A program made the position numbers and the translations under genes. Positions 51,604 through 58,999 of a stretch of 62,746 bases of DNA are shown piece by piece. How positions within the stretch are numbered: the first letter of the stretch is position 1; each line of letters starts with the position of its first letter. Under the pieces are notes generated by a model. It did not search any database and was not told the origin of the DNA. It saw only the letters and a program-made list of their open reading frames with translations. This DNA comes from Pseudomonadota bacterium (GTDB taxonomy: Bacteria; Chloroflexota; UBA6077; JAJPGT01): NCBI GenBank assembly GCA_021325655.1, contig JAJPGT010000109.1, forward strand, positions 1 through 62,746, given 5' to 3'.

Positions 51604-52556
51604 AGGAGCGGCTTGAGCCCAGCCTCCAGCTCGTCGAGCGCAGCAGCGCCCTCGTAGCGCTCGCTGATCACGCCCGAGCGGTCCACCAGGAACACCCAGG
51701 GCTCGCTTTGCAGCCCCCACTCGTTCACGGTGTCCGCGACGACCCGGTTCTGCGGGTCCTTGTAGATCTCGATGTGGATAAAGCTTGCCTGCTCGGGATA
51801 GCGGTCGCGGAGCTGTAGGACCACCCCAAGCTCCGGAGCGCAGGTGCGGCTGGTGCAATAGCCGGGGGTGGCGAACAGCACCACCGTCGGCTTGCCGGCA
51901 GCAATGGCATCGGCGATGCGGAGGTTGTGCAGATCGCAGGGCGGGGTGTTGGTGCACAGCTTCGAAGCGTCGCCACCAACATCGCTCAGAATGGGATTCT
52001 TGCTCTTCGGGGCTGGCGTGCCGATCATCGGCGCCGCCCCTTTGGCCAGTACGTTCAGATCCGTTCGCGCCTGGCGCGCCGGCTGGCTGGGTCGCTGCGC
52101 GGTGACCTGGACACCCCAGTTGCCCGCGGCCGGGAAGGTGAACCAGGCGGCGTAGACCCCCTTGGTCGGCTGATCCACGTAGTGGAACTGCGCCTTCGCC
52201 TCCCCCTGCTTGGTCGCCTGGTTGCCGGAGAGCTGGAAGAACTCCAGGTTCACCGCGGCGTCGGTAATCGGCTGGTTCTGCGGATCGAGCAGCGCCAGCG
52301 TGATCCGGTTCTTACCCACCACCAGCTCGGAGTTGGTGATGAGCGGGGTGAACGCGCCGGCGGGCTGGGCCGCCTGGGCCGGCGTGCCCGTGGCGGCAGT
52401 GCTCCCGGCTGCTGATGGTGTCGCCGCCGGGGGCCTGGCCATCGGCAGCGGGGTGGGCGATGGGGCGCTGGCGGGCGCCGAGCAGGCGCCCGCCAGCAGG
52501 CCGAGCGCGGAGGATCCGAGCGAGATGAGAAAGGCGCGGCGTGTGAGTAGCACCAT
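51600..52556 (-). CDS. Tat-type lipoprotein with redoxin (thioredoxin-like) domain
   Basis: 318 residues from ATG 52556 (52577 and 52589 are possible starts; no clear ribosome site). TRRAFLISLGSSALGLLAGAC is a twin-arginine signal with lipobox LAGAC. A Pro/Ala-rich linker is followed by an Ig-like beta domain (KNRITLALLDPQNQPITDAA) and a thioredoxin-like domain with PTVVLFATPGYCTSRTCAPE. There the Cys pair is spaced CxxxxC, close to SCO/TlpA-type proteins. It may act in disulphide or metal chemistry outside the cell. It is divergent from the MarR gene. Confidence 0.8.
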   Translation of the reverse strand: MVLLTRRAFLISLGSSALGLLAGACSAPASAPSPTPLPMARPPAATPSAAGSTAATGTPAQAAQPAGAFTPLITNSELVVGKNRITLALLDPQNQPITDAAVNLEFFQLSGNQATKQGEAKAQFHYVDQPTKGVYAAWFTFPAAGNWGVQVTAQRPSQPARQARTDLNVLAKGAAPMIGTPAPKSKNPILSDVGGDASKLCTNTPPCDLHNLRIADAIAAGKPTVVLFATPGYCTSRTCAPELGVVLQLRDRYPEQASFIHIEIYKDPQNRVVADTVNEWGLQSEPWVFLVDRSGVISERYEGAAALDELEAGLKPLL

Positions 52557-52628
52557 CGGAGGATACCCGGTGAGCATGCGGCTCAGCAAAAGTACGGCCT
52601 GGCCAGCCCAACCGGATGCGCCAGCTCC

Positions 52629-52658
52629 TTGCTCAATTATATCGCTCTACGATATAAT
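52629..52658 (+). promoter_or_regulatory. MarR promoter with a perfect palindrome over the -10
   Basis: TTGCTC (52629-52634), an 18-base spacer and TATAAT (52653-52658). A perfect palindrome, ATTATATCG-CTCTA-CGATATAAT (52636-52658), includes the whole -10 box. The expected start is near 52665, which is the A of the MarR start codon, so the message would be leaderless. Binding there would block the polymerase: strong evidence for autorepression. Confidence 0.75.
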
Positions 52659-52664
52659 GCGGTG

Positions 52665-53165
52665 ATGAATCCCGGGCCACCCGACTTGACCGATGCCGAG
52701 TACCGGGCGCTCGCGGAGCTTCGCCACCAGATTCGCCGCTTTCTGCACTTCAGCGAGCAGGCGGCCCGCTCTATCGGGATCGAGCCCCAGCAGCACCAGT
52801 TGCTGCTCGCGCTGCGTGGGCTCCCGCCCGGCGTGGAGCCCACGGTAGGGGAGCTGGCTGAGCGGCTGCAGCTCCAGCATCACAGCACCGTAGAGCTGCT
52901 CGACCGGGCCGAGGCGCATGGGCTGGTCGAGCGCCAGCGCAGCCGGGTCGATCGCCGCCAGGTACTCGTTCGGCTCACCGAGCGGGGCGCGGCGGTGCTG
53001 CGGGAGCTGTCGCTTGTCCACCGGGCGCAGCTCCAGTCGACCGGGCCGCGCCTGGTCCAGGCGCTGGCGGCGCTGCTGGGACGGATCGGGCCTGAGGCGG
53101 CCGCGTCGGACGGGGAGGCCGGGCATGGGCAAGGAGAGACATGGGTGCAACCATCTCGCGGGTAG
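52665..53165 (+). CDS. MarR-family regulator of the ClC operon
   Basis: 166 residues from ATG 52665 (GTG 52662 is adjacent). Winged HTH: ALRGLPPGVEPTVGELAERL, QLQHHSTVELLDRAEAHGLV, ERQRSRVDRRQVLVRLTERG. The gene begins directly at the predicted transcription start and has a palindrome over its own -10 box. Its end overlaps the ClC transporter start by 25 bases, so both are one autoregulated unit; the divergent redoxin lipoprotein gene may also be controlled. Confidence 0.9.
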   Translation: MNPGPPDLTDAEYRALAELRHQIRRFLHFSEQAARSIGIEPQQHQLLLALRGLPPGVEPTVGELAERLQLQHHSTVELLDRAEAHGLVERQRSRVDRRQVLVRLTERGAAVLRELSLVHRAQLQSTGPRLVQALAALLGRIGPEAAASDGEAGHGQGETWVQPSRG

Positions 53166-55063
53166 CAGGCCCGCGCCGCGCCGTCCAGACTCGCCTGTTG
53201 GAAGCTCTTCGCCGCTTCTTTCGCGAGGACACCCCATCCGAACTCGGCGACTTTCTCGTCTCGCCACGCATGATCCTGATCGCCACGCTTGCTGTCAGCA
53301 TCGGGATCCTGAGCGCCGGCGTCGCCCTGGTGCTGCTCCGGCTCATCGGGCTGTTCACCAATCTCTTCTTCTACCAGCGCTGGGAGACAACGCTCGTTTC
53401 CCCGGCGGGCAACACGCTCGGCTTCGGGGTGGTACTGGTCCCGGTGGTTGGTGCGCTCATCATCGGGCTGATAGCGCGCTACGGCTCGGAGCGGATTCGC
53501 GGCCACGGCATCCCGGAGGCGATTGAGGCGATCCTGATCAACGGGAGCCGGGTGCAGCCACGGGTCGCCTTCCTGAAGCCGCTCTCCTCCGCGATCTCCA
53601 TCGGCTCGGGCGGCCCGTTTGGCGCCGAAGGGCCGATCATCATGACGGGCGGTGCCTTCGGCTCCATGGTGGCGCAGTTCTTCCACCTCACCAGCGCCGA
53701 GCGCAAGACGCTGCTAGTCGCCGGAGCGGCAGGCGGGATGTCGGCGACATTCGATACTCCGGTCGCCGCGGTGCTGCTGGCAGTGGAGCTGCTGCTGTTC
53801 GAATGGAAGCCGCGCAGCTTAATCCCGGTCGCCCTGGCGAGCGGGGTCGCGGCGGCCACCCGCTGGTACCTGCTCGGCCCTGGGCCGCTGTTCCCGGTCC
53901 CGCCGCACGCCGCGTTCATCGGCCCGGCCGGACTGCTCGGCTGTGTCGTCGTCGGCCTGCTCGCCGGGGCGCTCTCGGCGGTGCTGACGATGGCAGTCTA
54001 CGCGGCCGAGGACGCCTTCCGGCTGCTGCCGATCCACTGGATGTGGTGGCCGGCGATCGGCGGGCTGGTCGTGGGTGGCGGTGGCCTGATCTTCCCCCAG
54101 GCGCTCGGTGTCGGCTACGACACAATCGGGGCGCTGCTTCAGGGCGACGTTCCTGGCCAGACCATCATCGGCATTCTGCTGGTGAAGTCGGTGATCTGGG
54201 CGGTCTCGCTCGGCTCTGGGACATCGGGGGGTGTGCTGGCACCACTGCTGATGATGGGCGGGGCGCTAGGCGGCCTGGAGGCGCTGGTGCTGCCAAACGA
54301 GGGCCCCGGCTTCTGGCCGCTGGTGAGCATGGGGGCCATCCTCGGTGGAACGATGCGCTCGCCCTTCACCGGGATCATCTTCGCGCTGGAGCTGACGCGC
54401 GACGTGGACGCGCTGCTGCCGCTGCTAGTCGCGGTGACTCTGGCACACGCCTTCACGGTGCTCGTGATGCGGCGCTCGATCCTGACCGAGAAGGTGAGCC
54501 GCCGCGGCTACCACCTGAGCCGCGAGTACGCGGTCGACCCTCTGGAAATCCTGTTCGTCCGCGAGGTGATGCGGACCAACGTCGTCGCCCTGCCAGCGAA
54601 TATCTCCTTGGAGGACCTAGCGCAGTCGCTACGGAGCGGCCATGGCCACGCTGGGCAGCGGCTGTACCCGGTGCTGGGCGCCGAGGGCGAGCTGCTGGGA
54701 GTGGTGACGCGCGGCGACCTGCAGGCGCTGATCCACGCGCGGCACGAGGATGCGGCCTGCTGCCAGCTTGCCGAAGTGATTCGGCGCGACCCGGTGGTCG
54801 CCTACCCGGATGAGCCGCTCCGCGCCGTGGTCTACCGGATGGCCGAGACTGGCCTGACCCGCTTCCCGGTGGTTGAGCGGGGCAACGGGCGCAAGCTGGT
54901 AGGGATCATCGCCCTGAGTGACCTGCTGCGCGCTCGGGCGCGCAGCCTGGAGGAGGAGCGCCGCCGGGAACGGGTCCTGCGGGTGCGCCAGTTCCTGCCG
55001 TTGCGCGCTCGGCGCGACGGACAGGGCCAGGCGGTGCCACCGGCAGTTGCCAGTCGGCGCTAG
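53141..55063 (+). CDS. ClC-family chloride channel/transporter with two CBS domains
   Basis: 640 residues from ATG 53141, inside the MarR end. ClC core: SIGSGGPFGAEGPIIMTG, where GSGGP (155-159) is the first filter loop and Glu163 in GAEGP is the gating glutamate, then VSLGSGTSGGVLAPLLMMGG (third loop). The C-terminus from about residue 470 has two CBS repeats (VREVMRTNVVALPANISLED, VIRRDPVVAYPDEPLRAVVY). The intact gating Glu fits a Cl-/H+ exchanger or a channel; the CBS pair may bind adenosine nucleotides. Regulation by the cotranscribed MarR suggests an acid or oxidant stress role, inferred. Confidence 0.93.
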   Translation: MGATISRVAGPRRAVQTRLLEALRRFFREDTPSELGDFLVSPRMILIATLAVSIGILSAGVALVLLRLIGLFTNLFFYQRWETTLVSPAGNTLGFGVVLVPVVGALIIGLIARYGSERIRGHGIPEAIEAILINGSRVQPRVAFLKPLSSAISIGSGGPFGAEGPIIMTGGAFGSMVAQFFHLTSAERKTLLVAGAAGGMSATFDTPVAAVLLAVELLLFEWKPRSLIPVALASGVAAATRWYLLGPGPLFPVPPHAAFIGPAGLLGCVVVGLLAGALSAVLTMAVYAAEDAFRLLPIHWMWWPAIGGLVVGGGGLIFPQALGVGYDTIGALLQGDVPGQTIIGILLVKSVIWAVSLGSGTSGGVLAPLLMMGGALGGLEALVLPNEGPGFWPLVSMGAILGGTMRSPFTGIIFALELTRDVDALLPLLVAVTLAHAFTVLVMRRSILTEKVSRRGYHLSREYAVDPLEILFVREVMRTNVVALPANISLEDLAQSLRSGHGHAGQRLYPVLGAEGELLGVVTRGDLQALIHARHEDAACCQLAEVIRRDPVVAYPDEPLRAVVYRMAETGLTRFPVVERGNGRKLVGIIALSDLLRARARSLEEERRRERVLRVRQFLPLRARRDGQGQAVPPAVASRR

Positions 55064-55950
55064 CTCGCCCGGCGCGACCGGAGCGGCGGGAGCGCGCGCA
55101 GCTTGTCCGGGTTGGCCACCGCGTAAATCGCGCGGATGCGCCCCGCGGCCATGTCGAAGGTCACCGCGGTGTGGGGCATGTCGTCCAGGTAGGCGATCAG
55201 GGCCGGCTGGTTGTTCAGCGTGGCCATGCGGGTGACCAGCCCCGGCACCTTGCTGACGAACCCGAACAGGCCGCGCACCACTCGGTCGACGCCGAAGATC
55301 GGCCGCACCGCGGCTGCCACCTTCCCGCCGCCGTCGGTCCAGAGCATCACGTCGTCGGCCAGCACACTCAGCAGCCCCTGCATGTCGCCCTCCGACACCG
55401 CGCGCCCGAACTCCGCCACCAGCCGCTCGTGCTGCTCGCGGGACGCCGGGAAGCGCGGCCGCTGCTCGTCGATCCGCCTCCGCGCTCGGGCCAGGAGCTG
55501 GCGGCAGTTCACCTCGCTCTTGCCGACGATCTGGGCGATCTCGGCGTAGCTGTACTCGAACACCTCGCGCAGCAGGAACACGGCGCGCTCCAATGGCGAG
55601 AGACGCTCAAGCAGGACCAGGAACGCCGTCGAGAGCGAATCGGCCAGCGCGCTCGCCTCGGCCGGATCCGGGCTCGGGTCGGTCAGCAGCGGCTCCGGGA
55701 GCCACGGCCCCACGTACTGCTCGCGCCGGGCGCGGGCGGAGCGGAGCTGGTCAATGCAGCGCCGGGTGACCATCGTCGTCAGGTACGCCTGGGGCGAGGC
55801 GACGGACGCGATTTCTCCGTCCGTCGCCTGCTGCCAGCGGAGGAAGGTGTCCTGGACGACATCCTCGGCGTCCATCACGCTCCCCAGCATCCGATAGGCG
55901 ATCCCGAACAGGCGCAGGCGCTGCTGGCTGAAGACCTCGGCCCGGTTCAC
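55060..55950 (-). CDS. sigJ: ECF41-type sigma factor (SigJ-like) with SnoaL tail
   Basis: 296 residues from GTG 55950, overlapping the upstream oxidoreductase stop (GTGA). Sigma2: QQRLRLFGIAYRMLGSVMDA and EDVVQDTFLRW. Sigma4: LLERLSPLERAVFLLREVFE and YSYAEIAQIVGKSEVNCRQL. The C-terminal NTF2-like domain has the two ECF41 signatures, LWTDGGGK and NPDKL. That domain regulates activity in place of an anti-sigma factor. The promoter at 57320 matches the ECF41 consensus, so it likely activates its own operon. Confidence 0.94.
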   Translation of the reverse strand: MNRAEVFSQQRLRLFGIAYRMLGSVMDAEDVVQDTFLRWQQATDGEIASVASPQAYLTTMVTRRCIDQLRSARARREQYVGPWLPEPLLTDPSPDPAEASALADSLSTAFLVLLERLSPLERAVFLLREVFEYSYAEIAQIVGKSEVNCRQLLARARRRIDEQRPRFPASREQHERLVAEFGRAVSEGDMQGLLSVLADDVMLWTDGGGKVAAAVRPIFGVDRVVRGLFGFVSKVPGLVTRMATLNNQPALIAYLDDMPHTAVTFDMAAGRIRAIYAVANPDKLRALPPLRSRRAS

Positions 55951-57278
55951 GCGACCGCCCTGGCCGGGCTAGCTGCCTGGAGGGCGGCCAGGGCCGCGCT
56001 CTCCGCGCTGGCGAGCGCCGCGTCCGACAGCAGCCCCTCCGGGCCGACCCAGTCGCCGGCCACGTACAGCCCCGCCACGTCGGGCACCGCGGGGCCCGGC
56101 CGCCCCGGCGCCCCGCCCTGCGCGGCGGTCGGCAGGGCATTGGCGACCACCAGCCGCGGCAGGAAGCGGCGCGCCACAACCACGTCGCGCCAGCCCGGCT
56201 GGGCCAGGTCCAGCAGCCCTTCCAATTGGCGCTCGATCTCGGCAGGGTCGGCCGGCGCCGTCTCGTCGAGGTACCGCATCACGTGGATCATCGCCGTTCC
56301 CTCCGGCCCCAACTTCGCGTACTTCGAGTGCACCGACAGATACAGCGGCTCGTCCACCCCGAAGACGTAGGTTAGGCGAGGGCGTGGCAGCCGTGCCAGC
56401 CCGACGTCCAGACTTGCCGCCAGGACCGGCTGGGCCGCCGCGGCCCAGGCAGCCAGCGTGGCATGCGCCCGGCCCGCCACCATGGACGCCGCCTCGCTCG
56501 GCGCGACCGCCAGGATCGTCGCGGACACGGACCAGGCGGTTCCGTCGGCCAGCCGAACCTCGCGGACACCCTCGTCGTAGGCCACGTCTACCACCCGGGC
56601 GCCGGTCACGATCCGGACGCCGGCCGCTTCGGCCGCGGCGCGGAGCTGATCGACCAGCGTTTGCCAGCCGCCGTCCAGGTAGCGCACGCTCGCGCTCATC
56701 GCCCGCTGGAGCTGGGCGAGCGCCGTCCCGGCGCTGAGGCGCCGGGTGTCAGCAGCATACGTCGATACCCGGAGCAGCGTCTCGACGAGCTGCCGGGCAT
56801 CCGGCTGGCGCAGCTCCCGATCCAGCCACTCCGCTACGCTGACGTTCTGAAGCTGCTCGACGTCCAGCCGGCCGAGGCCAGCCAGCAGGCGCGCAAACTC
56901 CAGCTTGCCGCGCACACCGAGCAACGAGGTCGAAGCCAGCGAGGCCGGAGTAGAGGGCAGTGGCGCAAGCCGCCCGCGCCGCAGTCCCTGGGCTCCATTC
57001 CCCGTGACTACTCCGCCCCGCGGCTCGATGCCCAGCCGGCACAGCACCTGCTTGCCCGCGCCGGCCTCGTACACTGCGTGTGGCCCCAGGTTGAAGGAGA
57101 ACGGTCCGGAGCGCGTGGTGACCGCGCGCCCGCCCGGGTGCGACGCCTTCTCGAACACGACCGCCGCCCGTCCGGCGCGACCCAGGATCGTCGCCGCCGC
57201 CAGCCCGGCCAGCCCGCCGCCAACCACCGCGACCTCGGTCCCGGGTAGAGGCTCTCCCGTCTTCCAGCTTGTGCTCAT
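55947..57278 (-). CDS. FAD-dependent amine/protoporphyrinogen-oxidase-like protein
   Basis: 443 residues from ATG 57278 with GGAGAG 5 bases upstream. Dinucleotide loop VAVVGGGLAGLAAATILGRA, followed by VFEKASHPGGRAVTTRSGPF and the C-terminal FAD motif VAGLYVAGDWVGPEGLLSDA. The family includes protoporphyrinogen oxidase, phytoene desaturase and amine oxidases; the true substrate is not evident. ECF41 sigma genes are typically beside an oxidoreductase, epimerase or carboxymuconolactone decarboxylase, so this gene is the expected target. It is co-transcribed with sigJ. Confidence 0.88.
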   Translation of the reverse strand: MSTSWKTGEPLPGTEVAVVGGGLAGLAAATILGRAGRAAVVFEKASHPGGRAVTTRSGPFSFNLGPHAVYEAGAGKQVLCRLGIEPRGGVVTGNGAQGLRRGRLAPLPSTPASLASTSLLGVRGKLEFARLLAGLGRLDVEQLQNVSVAEWLDRELRQPDARQLVETLLRVSTYAADTRRLSAGTALAQLQRAMSASVRYLDGGWQTLVDQLRAAAEAAGVRIVTGARVVDVAYDEGVREVRLADGTAWSVSATILAVAPSEAASMVAGRAHATLAAWAAAAQPVLAASLDVGLARLPRPRLTYVFGVDEPLYLSVHSKYAKLGPEGTAMIHVMRYLDETAPADPAEIERQLEGLLDLAQPGWRDVVVARRFLPRLVVANALPTAAQGGAPGRPGPAVPDVAGLYVAGDWVGPEGLLSDAALASAESAALAALQAASPARAVA

Positions 57279-57619
57279 CTCGTCTCTCCCGATCTGGGTG
57301 AACTGCTTGTCATCAGTGAGACGAAATGGCCGCATCGTCTGTGACACCCGGGTGAGGGTGAAGCACCTCACGGTCGGCACAACGCGCCCAAAGCTGTCCG
57401 ACAGCGACACCCTCCTGTACGCTGCGCGCAGCGTCGGGACGGTGTGCCGCGAGACCTCGGCCGTCGGCTCATCGGCGCGCCCCGCCATGATCCACGCCAA
57501 TGAGCAGCTCCATCCCGTGCCGCCACGTCCAGCGCCGCCCCTCCTGCGCTGACCGTCCCGGTAGTGTAGCGGCCGGCTGGTGTGGCACGGATCACCCGGA
57601 TGCTGTGGCCGGCTGCATT
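57279..57619. other. Intergenic region between oxidoreductase and thymidine phosphorylase
   Basis: About 340 bases. It contains the ECF41-type promoter at 57320-57346. Between about 57350 and 57619 nothing recognisable was found; reading frames there are shadows. Confidence 0.5.
57320..57346 (-). promoter_or_regulatory. ECF41-type promoter of the oxidoreductase-sigJ operon
   Basis: On the reverse strand TGTCACA (57340-57346) is followed by exactly 16 bases and CGTC (57320-57323). This is the published ECF41 consensus (TGTCACA-N16-CGTC). The start codon at 57278 lies about 42 bases beyond. Together with sigJ at the end of the operon it shows positive autoregulation. Confidence 0.82.
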
Positions 57620-58927
57620 TCAGAGCGCGCCGACGTGGTGGATGAGCGCTGGGGGCGCGGTCGGCTCGGAGCTGAACCGGTAGGCGGCGCGCACAAGCGC
57701 CCGGGACTGCTCCAGCCGGCCGCGGTCGTTGGCGTGAATCTCGATCAGCGGCTGTCCCGGCTCCACCCGATCCCCCACCTTGGCGTGGAGCACCATTCCG
57801 ACCGCCAGGTCGATCCGATCTCCCTTCTTCTCCCGGCCTGCTCCCAGCGCGACGGTTGCCAGACCGATGGCGCGGGCGTCGATGGCCGCCAGCCAGCCGC
57901 CCTCAGGCGCATGCAGTACCTCCACCTGGCTGGCGCGCGGGAGTCGCTCGAGCTGGTCGACCACCGCCACTTCGCCGCCCTGCGCATCGACCAGCTCGCG
58001 GAGCTTGTCCACCCCATCGCCTGCGGCAAGCGTTGCTTCCACCCGGGCTCGGGCCGACTCGCGGTCCGGCTCGCCGCCCGCCAGCAAGACCATCTCCGTG
58101 GCCAGTCGGGTCACCAGGGCAGTGAAATCCGGCGGGCCAGCGCCACGCAGCGTCTCGATCGCCTCGCGCACCTCTAGCGCGTGGCCGACGGCGCGGCCGA
58201 GCGGCTGGCTCATGTCGGTGACGAACGCGGCAACGCGGCGGCCGGCGGCTGTACCAATAGCGACCATCGTCTCCGCCAGCGCCCGCGCCTCCGGCTCCTC
58301 GCGCATAAACGCCCCGGAGCCGACCTTCACGTCGAGGACGATGACCTGGGCGCCTGCAGCGAGCTTCTTGCTCATCACGCTCGAGGCGATGAGAGGGATG
58401 CTCTGCACCGTGGCGGTGACGTCGCGCAGGGCGTACAGCTTGCCGTCCGCTGGCGCCAGGTCGGCGGACTGGCCGCAGAGCACCACTCCGATACGCTGGA
58501 GCTGGTCGAGGAACTCTTCGGCGCTCAGCTCCACCCGGAAGCCGGGGATAGACTCCAGCTTGTCGATCGTCCCACCGGCGAAGCCCAGCCCCCGGCCCGA
58601 CATCTTGCCGACCGGCACACCACAGGCGGCGACGAGTGGGGCAACGACCATCGAGGTCTTGTCCCCAATTCCGCCGGTGCTGTGCTTGTCCGCGACGACG
58701 CGCCCGACCCGGCTCAGGTCAAGCTGGCGACCGGAGGCGGCCATGATCTGCGTCAGCTCGGCCACCTCGTCTGGCGCCATCCCACGCCAGCAGACAGCCA
58801 TCAGCCAGGCGGCCACCTGATAGTCTGGCACCTCGCCCCGGGTGTACCCGAGGACAATCGCCTCCAGCTCGGCACGGCTCAGCCGCTCCCCATTGCGCTT
58901 GCGCTCGATGATGTCGACGATCCGCAT
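57620..58927 (-). CDS. deoA: Thymidine/pyrimidine-nucleoside phosphorylase
   Basis: 435 residues from ATG 58927, normal length. Family blocks: MRIVDIIERKRNGERLSRAE at the start, the phosphate-site signature VADKHSTGGIGDKTSMVVAP, and GRGLGFAGGTIDKLESIPGF. Also LYALRDVTATVQSIPLIASS, LDVKVGSGAFMREEPEARAL and a C-terminal lipoyl-like beta hammerhead (GMVLHAKVGDRVEPGQPLIE). It cleaves thymidine or uridine with phosphate. The choice between thymidine and pyrimidine-nucleoside specificity is not settled. Confidence 0.96.
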   Translation of the reverse strand: MRIVDIIERKRNGERLSRAELEAIVLGYTRGEVPDYQVAAWLMAVCWRGMAPDEVAELTQIMAASGRQLDLSRVGRVVADKHSTGGIGDKTSMVVAPLVAACGVPVGKMSGRGLGFAGGTIDKLESIPGFRVELSAEEFLDQLQRIGVVLCGQSADLAPADGKLYALRDVTATVQSIPLIASSVMSKKLAAGAQVIVLDVKVGSGAFMREEPEARALAETMVAIGTAAGRRVAAFVTDMSQPLGRAVGHALEVREAIETLRGAGPPDFTALVTRLATEMVLLAGGEPDRESARARVEATLAAGDGVDKLRELVDAQGGEVAVVDQLERLPRASQVEVLHAPEGGWLAAIDARAIGLATVALGAGREKKGDRIDLAVGMVLHAKVGDRVEPGQPLIEIHANDRGRLEQSRALVRAAYRFSSEPTAPPALIHHVGAL

Positions 58928-58999
58928 GGCCGCCAGTATAGCGTCCGCGCGGAGCCCCGGCACGCGCCGGACCGCGAGCCGAAGCGTCCAGGCCAGGGG

